Assembly: GCA_020628865.1 (NCBI GenBank) | Contig: JAHDEJ010000002.1 | Coordinates: 200,643-259,733 of the forward strand | Length of the DNA stretch: 59,091 bases | Direction: 5' to 3' | Source of the DNA: Acidimicrobiales bacterium | Lineage (GTDB): Bacteria > Actinomycetota > Acidimicrobiia > Acidimicrobiales > SHLQ01 | Part shown: piece after piece, positions 42,874-51,962 of the stretch | Layout of the letters: each line of letters opens with the position of its first letter | Position numbering within the stretch: position 1 is the first letter of the stretch | Position numbers and translations under genes: made by a program | The notes under the pieces: model-generated | What the model was told of the DNA's origin: nothing | Databases searched by the model: none | The model's input: the letters and a program-made list of their open reading frames with translations, nothing else

Positions 42874-44075
42874 GCAGGCCGATCACGATCGAAGACGTTC
42901 GCGTCATCCTCACCCAACCCGGCTCCGCCCGCCTCGCGGTGGTGAAGGTCATCACGTCGGAGCCAGGACTTCACGGCGTCGGCTGCGCCACGTTCACCCA
43001 ACGCATCCACGCGGTGGCGGCAGCGATCGAGCACCACCTGAAGCCGTTCCTGCTCGGACGAGATGTCGCCCGGATCGAGGAAATCTGGCAGATGTCGATG
43101 GTCCACGGCTACTGGCGCAACGGCCCGGTGCTCAACAACGCCATCTCGGGCGTCGACCAGGCGCTGTGGGACATCAAGGGCAAACGGGCCAACATGCCGG
43201 TGTACGACCTGTTGGGCGGCAAGTGCCGAGAAGCCGCCAACGTCTACGTGCACGCTGACGGACCCACACCAAGCGACGTTGCCGATCGGGTCAAGAGCTC
43301 CATGGACGACGGCTACCGGTACGTACGAGTCCAGCAAGGCATGTACGGCGGCAACACCGAGACGTTCGTCCAGCCCGAAGGGGCGCCTCCGGGCGCCTAC
43401 TTCGACCCGAAGCGGTATCGCCGGGACACGCTGACCATGCTCGAGCATGTGCGGGCAGAGGTCGGCGACGACGTCGAACTGCTCCACGACGTACACGAGC
43501 GGCTGCACCCTGCCGACGCCATCTCGTTCGCCAAAGCGGTCGAACCGATCGGCCTCTACTTTCTCGAGGATCTCCTCGCTCCCGAAGACCTCGCATGGTT
43601 CGAGCGGGTTCGGGCCGCCTGCTCGACCCCGTTGGCCATGGGCGAACTCTTCAACCATCCGAGCGAATGGCAAACCGTCGCCGAGCAGAAACTCGTCGAC
43701 TTCCTCCGTATGCACGTCAGTCAGATGGGCGGCATCACACCAGCCCGGAAGGCCGCTGACCTCGCCCATCGACACGGCCTCCGCACCGCCTGGCACGGCC
43801 CCGCCGACACCTCGCCGGTTGGGCACGCCGCCAACCTCCACCTGGACCTGTGGGCCCCGGCGTTCGGGATCCAGGAGTGGTACCAGCCGAGCGACCTCGA
43901 CCGAACGGTGTTCCCCGGGTTGCCGGAGGTCCGAAACGGCTATCTGTACCCCAACGATGCACCCGGTCTGGGCATCGATGTGGACGAAGCGCTGGCCGCC
44001 GAATATCCCATCGTCGACGGTGTCGAGCAGTGGACACAGACCCGCTTGCCCGACGGTTCGCCCGTCCGCCCATGA
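42870..44075 (+). CDS. Enolase-superfamily sugar-acid dehydratase (ManD/RspA type)
   Basis: A 401-residue member of the mannonate dehydratase subgroup. Metal ligands are visible in ELLHDVHERL (Asp), FLEDLLAPED (Glu) and AMGELFNHP (Glu). The catalytic His is in TAWHGPADTSPVGHAANLHLDL, and FGIQEWYQ is the subgroup signature. Members dehydrate D-mannonate and/or D-gluconate to 2-keto-3-deoxygluconate. The following aldolase and kinase genes fit this product. ATG 42870 overlaps the previous TGA by four bases, which decides the start. Confidence 0.83.
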   Translation: MSRPITIEDVRVILTQPGSARLAVVKVITSEPGLHGVGCATFTQRIHAVAAAIEHHLKPFLLGRDVARIEEIWQMSMVHGYWRNGPVLNNAISGVDQALWDIKGKRANMPVYDLLGGKCREAANVYVHADGPTPSDVADRVKSSMDDGYRYVRVQQGMYGGNTETFVQPEGAPPGAYFDPKRYRRDTLTMLEHVRAEVGDDVELLHDVHERLHPADAISFAKAVEPIGLYFLEDLLAPEDLAWFERVRAACSTPLAMGELFNHPSEWQTVAEQKLVDFLRMHVSQMGGITPARKAADLAHRHGLRTAWHGPADTSPVGHAANLHLDLWAPAFGIQEWYQPSDLDRTVFPGLPEVRNGYLYPNDAPGLGIDVDEALAAEYPIVDGVEQWTQTRLPDGSPVRP

Positions 44076-44728
44076 GCTCCACACGATCGTCGGCTCGGTC
44101 CACGCTCGACATGATCCGTGACCTTGGCGTGGTGCCCGTCATCACCGTCGACGTTCCAACGGTCGCCGAGCCACTGGCCGACGCCCTCCAGCGTGGTGGC
44201 CTGCCCGTGGCCGAGATCACGCTGCGGACCGACGCCGGACTCGAGACCATCAGCCGCATCCGGGAGACGAACCCCGCCGTCCTCGTCGGTGCCGGCACGG
44301 TCTGCACGGCAGCCGAAGCCCACGCAGCCATCGAAGCTGGAGCCCGGTTTCTCGTGTCGCCCGGCCTGGACAAGCAGGTCGTCGACACGGCTCACGCCGC
44401 CGACGTTGCGATCCTGCCTGGCGTCGCCACCGCCACCGAACTCATGCGTGCACGCTCGATGGAACTGTCCGTCCTCAAGCTCTTCCCGGCGGAAGCCGTT
44501 GGGGGCATTCGCACGCTGGCCGCGTTCGCGTCCGTGTTTCCCGACGTCCGATTCGTCCCCACCGGCGGCATCTCTCCCACCACCGCCGCCGCCTACCTGC
44601 AACTCGGCTCGGTACTCGCTGTCGGCGGCTCGTGGATCGCTGATTCTGCAACGATCCGAGCCGGCGAATGGGCGGAGATCGAACAGCGCGCCCACAACGC
44701 TGTGCGGCTCGTGGAGACGTCTCGATGA
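44072..44728 (+). CDS. eda: 2-keto-3-deoxy-6-phosphogluconate aldolase
   Basis: A 218-residue class I aldolase splitting KDPG into pyruvate and glyceraldehyde 3-phosphate. The Schiff-base lysine is in VLKLFPAEAVGG and the proton-transfer glutamate in VAEITLRT; the phosphate site follows in FVPTGGIS. There is an ATGA overlap with both neighbours. Its substrate would come from the kinase encoded next. Confidence 0.9.
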   Translation: MSSTRSSARSTLDMIRDLGVVPVITVDVPTVAEPLADALQRGGLPVAEITLRTDAGLETISRIRETNPAVLVGAGTVCTAAEAHAAIEAGARFLVSPGLDKQVVDTAHAADVAILPGVATATELMRARSMELSVLKLFPAEAVGGIRTLAAFASVFPDVRFVPTGGISPTTAAAYLQLGSVLAVGGSWIADSATIRAGEWAEIEQRAHNAVRLVETSR

Positions 44729-45756
44729 CCACCGACCTTCGCCCTGCCGGCTCCTGCCGTTATGACGTGCTCACCCTCGGCGAGGTGATGCTGCGACTCG
44801 ACCCCAGCGACGACCGGGTCCGAACCACCCGTAGCTTCCGTGTGCATGAGGGAGGCGGCGAATACAACGTGGGTCGAGCGCTGCGGCGTTGCTTCGGACA
44901 TCGTGTGGCCCACGTGACCGCCATCGGCGACAACGAGGTCGGCCGTCTGCTCGAAGACCTGATGTTGCAGGGCGGTGTCAACCTCGACCATGTCGTCTGG
45001 AAGGAGGGCGACGAGATCGGCCGCACCAATCGCACACCGCTCAACTTCACCGAGCGGGGCTTCGGAGTTCGGGCAGCGCAAGGGGTGTACGACCGAGCCC
45101 ATTCAGCCACGTCCGGACTGACACCTGACGACGTCGACTGGGACGAGCTCTTTGGCGGGCTCGGCGTGCGATGGTTCCACACCGGAGGCATCTTCGCCGG
45201 CCTCTCCCCGTCCACGTTCGACACGGCCCGGACAGCCATCGATTCCGCACGACGCCACGGCACCATCGTCTCCTACGACATCAACTTCCGGCCGAGCCTG
45301 TGGGCCGCGGCCGGCGGCGCCGAGGCTGCGGCACAACGCAACGCGGAACTGTATGAGCGGGCCGATGTGGTGTTCGGACTGCCGGCGGCCCAGATCGAGG
45401 ATCGACCGTCGCTACCGGAGACGACCCGAGCACAGGCGGTCCTCGCGTCGCCTCGCCGGGTCGTGCACTCGGCGTCGGTGAACGACTGGGGAGGCCTTGC
45501 CTGGTCGCCGGCCGACGGCCTCCTCGAGGGCTCCACACACAACCGCATGCAGGTGTTCGACCGCGTCGGTGGCGGCGATGGATTCGCGGCTGGCTTCGTC
45601 CACGGACTCCTCGATGGATCGTCGATCACCCGCTCGCTCGAACTCGCTATCGCGCACGGCGCACTCGTGATGACAACGCCCGGTGACACGTCGTCGGCCA
45701 CTCGCCTGGAGGTCGAACGCCTGGCCGATGGCGGCGACTTCTCGGCCCGACGCTGA
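44725..45756 (+). CDS. kdgK: PfkB-family 2-keto-3-deoxygluconate kinase
   Basis: A 343-residue ribokinase-family kinase. The start TLGEVMLRLDPSD and the GGGEYNVGRALRR segment fit KDG kinases. The C-terminal signature DRVGGGDGFAAGFVHGLL holds the catalytic Asp, with Gly-Gly in place of the usual Gly-Ala. It would phosphorylate KDG to KDPG for the aldolase. It is the last gene of the operon and ends 18 bases from the convergent phosphorylase-like gene; no terminator hairpin fits in the gap. Confidence 0.82.
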   Translation: MTTDLRPAGSCRYDVLTLGEVMLRLDPSDDRVRTTRSFRVHEGGGEYNVGRALRRCFGHRVAHVTAIGDNEVGRLLEDLMLQGGVNLDHVVWKEGDEIGRTNRTPLNFTERGFGVRAAQGVYDRAHSATSGLTPDDVDWDELFGGLGVRWFHTGGIFAGLSPSTFDTARTAIDSARRHGTIVSYDINFRPSLWAAAGGAEAAAQRNAELYERADVVFGLPAAQIEDRPSLPETTRAQAVLASPRRVVHSASVNDWGGLAWSPADGLLEGSTHNRMQVFDRVGGGDGFAAGFVHGLLDGSSITRSLELAIAHGALVMTTPGDTSSATRLEVERLADGGDFSARR

Positions 45757-45774
45757 CATTCCTGGAACGGCTGT

Positions 45775-48700
45775 TTACCCGGGGATCTGCCACTCCACCC
45801 GTTGAATCTCGCCGGCGCGGGAGAACAGCGCCGCCGACTCCTCGACCGTGAGCGAATCGCCGCTGCGCGAGGTGACGCCTTCTGCCGTGACCACCGAAAC
45901 CTTCCGGTCCTGGCCCAGGCCAACGACCATGGGAACCCCACACAGCGTGAAACGGGCCTCCGGGGTGCTGTCCTGGAACCGGAAGAGTTCGTCGGCTGGC
46001 AACAGCTCTGGATGCAAATGCACCTGCCCCGCTCGGATACTCAGCCCAAGCTCGCCGAGACGGCTCAGCACCTCCTCCTTGACCTGACCGGTCATTCCCG
46101 GTTGCTGGGCGCCTGAGTGTGCCGGCGAGTGGGAGTAGCAGTCGACCGGAAAGGCCCCGAACACGGCTGGATCCTTGGTGAAGCCAAGGCCCACGCGGAT
46201 CCGGCGGTACGCCGCAGCGAGGCGTTCCACGTCGGCCGACCTGGCGTCGGCGTCGCGAGCATCCCAATAGACCTCCTGTACCGCGAGCAGGAGCTTCGAA
46301 ACCATGTGCCAGTAGATGGACCCGATGCCCTCGTAGCCGTACATGCTTCCGGAGCGCCCGGTGAACGACGCGTGCTGGAAGACCTGTTCGTAGACCTCCC
46401 GTATCGTGTTTCGGTCCTGCTCGGGCACATCGTCGGCGTCGAGCAGCCCAGCGAGTGCATCGGCGTTGGCAGCAGCTGGACGGAAGCGAAGGACACCGTT
46501 GCCGTCGCGAACGAACACGCTCGGCATGCTGAGCTCGATCGCGTCGGGCAGCGCCCCGTCGGGAACCCGGTTCCGTTCGCGGAACGGATCGATCTCTGCA
46601 ACCGGGTAGAGCATGAATGAATCGAGGTCGGCCCGAAACATTTCTGAGGCGTACAACGCATCGATTCTGCGCACGGCGTCGGCTGGGCTGAAGAGCCGAC
46701 AGGAAAGCGCTGCCACCTGGCCCTCGAGCATCGGCCCGAGCTGCTCCACCTCGAGTGTGGTGTCGGTGGGGAACGAGACGAGGTTGTACGAATCGACCAG
46801 TCCATCGGGACGAACCGAGGCCCGGATCGCCGCTTCGAGTGCGTCCACGGCCAGGTCCACGAACCCGAGGATCGAACTTGCCGGGAGGTCGACAAGCTCG
46901 GATCGAACGCCTGCCAGGACGCGCCGCCCCTGTGCATCTGCCGCAACGCCCAACGCATCGACGAGCGCTCGCCGCTCCCCGGCGTCCAACGACGCGGCAT
47001 CGTGACGGCGGTAGATCTCGATGAGGTCTCGGAGCCAAGCGGTTACGGCTGGGCTCAGACACACCGTGTCGCGCCCGGCGAGTACGCCTCGCAGGAACTC
47101 GAGGTACCGATGAAGGTGGAACACGGTCACCATCGACACGCCCGGTCCGGCAAGCGCATTGTTGGCGTCGTTCCACTCCGGCCGCTGCGTGTTCATCCAG
47201 ATGCCCGCACCGGGAATCAGGTTGCTCATCTTGGCCAGCGCCGGGACGAGCAACTTCTCACCCAGCCCGACCCGGAACAGATCACCGCCGGTGTCGACGA
47301 CGAGCCGCCCGTCACCACCGAGCTTCGCCTCCCGTTCCGCCACCGCCTCGGCTCGGTCGTGCAGGTAGGTGATGGTGTTGCGAGGGTCGGCGATCATCTG
47401 TGAACGGTCGCTGATGCGATAGGGCACGTCGGCATAGACGAACGCTGGCCGATCCAGCCAGCTGGCCAACGCTCCCGGTTCGAACCGCTCCCAGCCTTCG
47501 AGGAGTCGCAACAGGTAGATGATCTGGTGGTCGCCCCAATAGCCGATGTTTGCCCACGGATCGTGTGGGTCCGGCTCTTCCCAGTCCACACCTTCGCGGG
47601 AGATCCGATACGGGTTGTAGCCGTCGAGGGTGGATGCGTTCACAAACTTGGCAACGACGTGACCGAAGTAGGTGGGGTACGCGTGCAGCAGCGCTTCCCA
47701 GTTCTGAAAGATGTCCCGCCAGTTCCCTTCATAACGAAGAATCTCGCTGCCATCGTCATGAGTCACGTGAATCGAGAAGCGATTCCATGGCCGGCTCGGG
47801 TCACCGTGCCGACGCGAGAAGGTCAGCGGCAGGTACTCGAGCACCAGCCGTTCAAGATCGGGATCTCCGTCCTCGGCTGCACGAGCTCGTAGCGCGGCCG
47901 CTTCCATCCACTGGCCGCCGCCGGCCCAGTCTCGGACCCGAGGCGCGACCAACCGGTTGCGTTGCTCGACGAACTGGACGAAATCCGTCATCGGGATCCG
48001 CTGCTCGTAGGGGAAGACACCGCCACGCATCGAGTTGAACAGGACGTTCGAAAGGTGGTGTGCGTCTGCCATCGGGTCGCCGGTCCGCTGCTCGGCATCG
48101 GCACCACGTAGCAGCTCACGCAGTCGGGCCGAGCCGTCCTTGAGATCATCAAGGACACGGGCAGCGATTCCCGGCGTCGCCACCGCCGCCGCCATCGACT
48201 CGATGGCAGCGTGGTCGAGCGCGGTGTCCAACACGAAGTTCCAGGACGTGCGAGCACCGGGCTCGAGCACTACCCCTCCCCGCAGGAGGTAGGCCCCTGG
48301 CCGACCCGCGATCTTCCCTGTCGCGACGGCTGGCCGACCGTCGCCGAAGGCACGGACACTCCGCTGGTCGAGGTCGACCGATGCGCCATCGAAGCCCCAC
48401 GACCACACTGCGGCCGCGGTGAGCGACTCGCCCGGCTCGGCTCGATCGGTGATCAGCGATTCGAGGTTGTACACGGCGAGCCGCTCAGCGCGAGGCACGG
48501 TCTCCGAGCGCTTGAAGGCGTCGACGAGGTTCGAACGGGTCTGCTCGAGGCCGGCGTCGACGCCTGACGGCATGATGTCGAGCAATCCATCGAGGACGTC
48601 GAGCTCCACGTGCCCGCCATCGTTTTCCAACTCAACGGAGCGCACCCAACCATGTGCACGCGACGGGGCCCACGTCGCCCGGTAGGTCAGACCCCAGGTC

Positions 48701-49137
48701 GGGTTTCGTTCTTCGAAGACGATCCGGTCACCGAGCACGCTCTTGGCGAGCGAGCGCCGGCAGCCCTCGTCTCGCTCCCGACCGAACGGCCTCCAGAGCT
48801 CTCGTGCTCCGTTCACCGTGCGGGCGACCAGCGTCACGGGGCCCACCGAGCCGGTTGCTCGATGAATCTGGTCGTCGGTGACGTACGGGAACAATGCCCG
48901 ATCGGCGTCGACTCGCCCGGCGGTGAGGGACCCCGCGCTCGACACGAACATCCACAGGTCGACATCGGACACAACCGTGCTGAGAAAGGGCTCCATGGCG
49001 TCGACGTCGATGATCTCGTAGTGGTCGACTCCGTCGATCGATCGGAATCGCCCGGTGGCCTCTCGACGGCCAACCATGCGCTCCAGATCCGAGTCGGAGG
49101 TCTGCGCCATCGGGTCATGGTTCTGTGTGGACACCAT
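45775..49137 (-). CDS. Putative beta-1,3-glucan phosphorylase (GH94/GH149/GH161-like, 1,120 residues)
   Basis: A very long cytoplasmic protein without signal or membrane segment. It appears to have an N-terminal beta-sandwich region (about residues 25-320), a helical linker, a large (alpha/alpha)-type barrel (about 360-950) and a C-terminal beta domain. This is the layout of inverting glycoside phosphorylases. Conserved-looking barrel motifs are GGQWMEAAALRA, the run RYEGNWRDIFQNWEALL (D475 a candidate acid), DGYNPYRI, IGYWGDHQIIYLL and, later, GYEGIGSIYWHM. Length matches GH149/GH161 rather than 800-residue cellobiose phosphorylases. Context with GH16 and GH3 suggests beta-1,3-glucan oligomers cleaved to glucose 1-phosphate. 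ATG 49137 shares one base with the GH3 stop, and AAGGAG lies eight bases upstream. Family call is inference. Confidence 0.5.
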   Translation of the reverse strand: MVSTQNHDPMAQTSDSDLERMVGRREATGRFRSIDGVDHYEIIDVDAMEPFLSTVVSDVDLWMFVSSAGSLTAGRVDADRALFPYVTDDQIHRATGSVGPVTLVARTVNGARELWRPFGRERDEGCRRSLAKSVLGDRIVFEERNPTWGLTYRATWAPSRAHGWVRSVELENDGGHVELDVLDGLLDIMPSGVDAGLEQTRSNLVDAFKRSETVPRAERLAVYNLESLITDRAEPGESLTAAAVWSWGFDGASVDLDQRSVRAFGDGRPAVATGKIAGRPGAYLLRGGVVLEPGARTSWNFVLDTALDHAAIESMAAAVATPGIAARVLDDLKDGSARLRELLRGADAEQRTGDPMADAHHLSNVLFNSMRGGVFPYEQRIPMTDFVQFVEQRNRLVAPRVRDWAGGGQWMEAAALRARAAEDGDPDLERLVLEYLPLTFSRRHGDPSRPWNRFSIHVTHDDGSEILRYEGNWRDIFQNWEALLHAYPTYFGHVVAKFVNASTLDGYNPYRISREGVDWEEPDPHDPWANIGYWGDHQIIYLLRLLEGWERFEPGALASWLDRPAFVYADVPYRISDRSQMIADPRNTITYLHDRAEAVAEREAKLGGDGRLVVDTGGDLFRVGLGEKLLVPALAKMSNLIPGAGIWMNTQRPEWNDANNALAGPGVSMVTVFHLHRYLEFLRGVLAGRDTVCLSPAVTAWLRDLIEIYRRHDAASLDAGERRALVDALGVAADAQGRRVLAGVRSELVDLPASSILGFVDLAVDALEAAIRASVRPDGLVDSYNLVSFPTDTTLEVEQLGPMLEGQVAALSCRLFSPADAVRRIDALYASEMFRADLDSFMLYPVAEIDPFRERNRVPDGALPDAIELSMPSVFVRDGNGVLRFRPAAANADALAGLLDADDVPEQDRNTIREVYEQVFQHASFTGRSGSMYGYEGIGSIYWHMVSKLLLAVQEVYWDARDADARSADVERLAAAYRRIRVGLGFTKDPAVFGAFPVDCYSHSPAHSGAQQPGMTGQVKEEVLSRLGELGLSIRAGQVHLHPELLPADELFRFQDSTPEARFTLCGVPMVVGLGQDRKVSVVTAEGVTSRSGDSLTVEESAALFSRAGEIQRVEWQIPG

Positions 49138-50948
49138 CAACTCGTCTCCTTCGTCCGCCGGTGAGTAATCGTTCGACCGTGGCCGACCGGCCACGGTTCT
49201 GGTAGTTCGGTTGTGTGGTTGTCCCGCACCTGTTCCATGGTGTGTTGCCACCGAACGGGAAGACGGCCACCGACTTCGGCGAGGCCGGTCAATACGTCGC
49301 CAACGCCATCGGCTTCACTGCCGGGCAGCCACGCTGCCACGATGGCATCGGCGTCCTCGAGAATCGGCGCGAGCACGACCGGCCGCCCGGACACAACGAC
49401 CACGATGAGTCGGTCGACTCGAGCTCGAACCCGGCGAAACACCTCGACCTGATCGTCGGGCAGGTTCAGGTTCGCTCGGTCTCCTCCACCTTCCACGTAC
49501 GGGAACTCGTGCACGGCGACGACACCCACCGTTGCTCGTACCGACCCCGAACCGTCGGCGGTGTGCGGAATCGACGCGCCGAGGGCCGTGCGAAGCCCGT
49601 CGAGGATCGTCCGGCCGTCGGTAATGGGGCCGACGCCGCCATCCCAGGAGATGGTCCAGCCGCCGCACGAAAGCCCGATGTCGTCAAGCGCGACGCCTGC
49701 GGCAACAACGTCCTCGCCGGGCCGAATGGGCAGCGCTCCATCGTCCTTCAACACCACGGCGGACGCAACGACGGCCCGACGGGCGAGCGCCCGGTGCGCG
49801 GCGCAGCCAACGACATCCAGCGGCACCTCGTCGCCCTGACCTGAGAGGAGGCCGAGCCGATCCTTCGCGTGCAGGATCCGACGGACTGCGTCGTCGACGC
49901 GCTGCACACTGATGCGCCCCTCGACAACAAGGCGCTCCACCGTCTCGATGAAGCCTCGAAAGTCGAACGGCACCATCACCATGTCGACTCCGGCGTTGAT
50001 CGATCGCTCGACGGCAACCTCGAAGTCGGCATCGATCTGGTTGACCGCCATCCAATCCGAGACGACAAATCCGTCGAAGCCGAGTTCCCCCTTGAGCACA
50101 TTCGTCAACAACTGATGGTGGGCGTGGAGGGGTACGTGCCGCCAGGTCGCGTAACACGCCATCACCGTGGCGACGCCCGCCGCAACGGCGGCGGCGAATG
50201 GTGGAAGGTGGGTGGACCGCAGCGCAGCTTCATCGAGCGAGATGTTGCCCTGGTCGATCTGCCACTCTTCGCCCCAACCATCCCACCAGTCGATCCAGGG
50301 GTGGCGGGCCCTTCCGGCGCTCCCCCATTCCATGGCGCCCTCGCCGACGAAGTGCTTGGCGCAGGCAAGCACGCCGCTGGCTGGAAGATCGGTGCCCTGC
50401 CAACCGCGAACTGCGGCCGCGCCGAGCTCGCTCACCACCGATGGGTCCTCCGAGAACCCTTCGTACGTTCGACCCCAGCGCGGGTCCTGAGGTACGGCGA
50501 GACACGGGGCGAACGACCACCGAGCGCCGGTTGCTGCCGTTTCGAGCGCAGATGCGCGAGCGATCGCTTCGACGAGATGCGGATCCCGAGTCGCACCGAG
50601 GCCAATGTGGTGCGGGAAGATCGTGGCCCCGAGCACGTTGTTGTGGCCGTGGACAGCGTCGGTGCCGTAGACAATGGGAATCCCAAGCCGGCTTTGCAAC
50701 GAGCCCTCGACGTAGGCGTCCACCCCCGCCCGCCAGTCCGCTGCGCTGCCGTCGCCGTGGTTGCCGCCACCACCGCTGAGCACCGAGCCGATTGCCCACT
50801 CACCCACCTGGTCCGGCGTGATGCTGCCGAACTCGACCTGGGTCATCTGCCCGATCTTCTCCCGCAACGTCATCTGACCGAGGAGGCGGTCGACATCGCT
50901 TGGCGGGAAGCGATGATCGGACGTGGCGTCCGCTGATCTGCCGCTCAT
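49137..50948 (-). CDS. GH3 family beta-glucosidase
   Basis: A 603-residue glycoside hydrolase family 3 enzyme with no signal peptide, so it is predicted to be cytoplasmic. The N-terminal barrel has IPIVYGTDAVHG, PCLAVPQDPRWGRTYEGFSED and LACAKHFVGEG; the nucleophile is D298 in FDGFVVSDWM. The C-terminal alpha/beta domain with GGWTISWDGG follows, where the acid/base residue usually lies. There is no third fibronectin domain. It would release glucose from imported beta-gluco-oligosaccharides. It overlaps the GH16 stop by four bases and the phosphorylase-like start by one. GH3 members also cleave beta-1,3-linked glucose and xylose, so linkage is inferred from the neighbours. Confidence 0.9.
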   Translation of the reverse strand: MSGRSADATSDHRFPPSDVDRLLGQMTLREKIGQMTQVEFGSITPDQVGEWAIGSVLSGGGGNHGDGSAADWRAGVDAYVEGSLQSRLGIPIVYGTDAVHGHNNVLGATIFPHHIGLGATRDPHLVEAIARASALETAATGARWSFAPCLAVPQDPRWGRTYEGFSEDPSVVSELGAAAVRGWQGTDLPASGVLACAKHFVGEGAMEWGSAGRARHPWIDWWDGWGEEWQIDQGNISLDEAALRSTHLPPFAAAVAAGVATVMACYATWRHVPLHAHHQLLTNVLKGELGFDGFVVSDWMAVNQIDADFEVAVERSINAGVDMVMVPFDFRGFIETVERLVVEGRISVQRVDDAVRRILHAKDRLGLLSGQGDEVPLDVVGCAAHRALARRAVVASAVVLKDDGALPIRPGEDVVAAGVALDDIGLSCGGWTISWDGGVGPITDGRTILDGLRTALGASIPHTADGSGSVRATVGVVAVHEFPYVEGGGDRANLNLPDDQVEVFRRVRARVDRLIVVVVSGRPVVLAPILEDADAIVAAWLPGSEADGVGDVLTGLAEVGGRLPVRWQHTMEQVRDNHTTELPEPWPVGHGRTITHRRTKETS

Positions 50949-51916
50949 TCGCCATCGACCTCTTGATAGACGCGAACCCAATCGACGAGATACGGGATCG
51001 GATACTCGAGTTCGGTGTCGATGACGCCGCCGAGCGTACCGCCGAACGCCAGGTTGAGGATCAGGAAGAACGACTTGTCGAAGACCCACTCACGTCGACC
51101 GAGATTGTCGGGACCGACCTCGGCGTACATTTCTCCGTCGAAGTACCAGCGGATGCCAGACTCGTCCCAGTCGATTGCGTACGTGTGCCAGTCCTCGGAG
51201 ACATCGAAGTCCTGCCGGAACCAGGTCGACTTGCCGCCGGCGCCGGCGTAGCCCGGCCCGTGGATCGTTCCGAGAATGAGATCGGGTTCCTTCCCGGTGT
51301 ACTCCATGATGTCGATCTCGCCGACGAAGGGCCATCGGCGCTCCTGCTCGGCGGCCTCCTGCTCGAATCCGGATCCGAGCATCCAGAAGGCGGGCCAGGT
51401 TCCCTTCCCCGCCGGCACCTTGATGCGAGCTTCGATCCGGCCGTACTGGAATTCGCGCAGCCCTTTGGTCAGCAACCGGGCGCTGGTGTACGAGTTGCCT
51501 TCAAACGACTCCTGGTGCAGTTCGATGACGAGCAGACCGTTCTGGGTGCGGGCGTTCTTCTCCCGGTCGGTGTAGTACTGGGCCTCACCGTTGCCCCAAC
51601 CCCATCCTCCGATGTCGAAGGTCCAGTTGGTGCGGTCGATCTCGTCGCCATCGAACTCGTCGCTCCACACAAGCTCCATACCCTCCGGCGCAGCGGGCGG
51701 GATGGGTTCGGGGGCGACCACTGTGGTCGTTGTGGGCGCCACGGTCGTGGTTGTGGTCGTCGTGGATTCTGTCGTTGCGACGGCCGTCGACTCCTCGGGT
51801 GCGGTGGGCTCTACCGGCGCGCCTCCTTCGACGGCACCAGAGCCACACGCTGCCGCACTCAGCACGACGCCGAGCAGCGCGGCCACAGATCGGATGGACA
51901 GGGGGTGTGTTCGCAT
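50945..51916 (-). CDS. GH16 family beta-1,3-glucanase-like lipoprotein
   Basis: A 323-residue secreted lipoprotein. The lipobox is SAAAC (Cys24), then a Thr/Val/Pro-rich linker (about residues 40-75), then a jelly-roll GH16 domain. The catalytic set GEIDIMEYTG gives E200, D202 and E205; GNGEAQYYTD, WPAFWMLG and NLAFGGTLGG are typical of laminarinase-like members (GH16_3). It should cut beta-1,3 (or mixed-linkage) glucan outside the cell, anchored to the membrane. AGGAA lies about six bases before ATG 51916. It follows the permease genes in the same operon. Confidence 0.88.
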   Translation of the reverse strand: MRTHPLSIRSVAALLGVVLSAAACGSGAVEGGAPVEPTAPEESTAVATTESTTTTTTTVAPTTTTVVAPEPIPPAAPEGMELVWSDEFDGDEIDRTNWTFDIGGWGWGNGEAQYYTDREKNARTQNGLLVIELHQESFEGNSYTSARLLTKGLREFQYGRIEARIKVPAGKGTWPAFWMLGSGFEQEAAEQERRWPFVGEIDIMEYTGKEPDLILGTIHGPGYAGAGGKSTWFRQDFDVSEDWHTYAIDWDESGIRWYFDGEMYAEVGPDNLGRREWVFDKSFFLILNLAFGGTLGGVIDTELEYPIPYLVDWVRVYQEVDGE

Positions 51917-51962
51917 GATGGTTCCTGGATGGGCGGAGGATGAGACGTCGTTGTCGGCTGGC

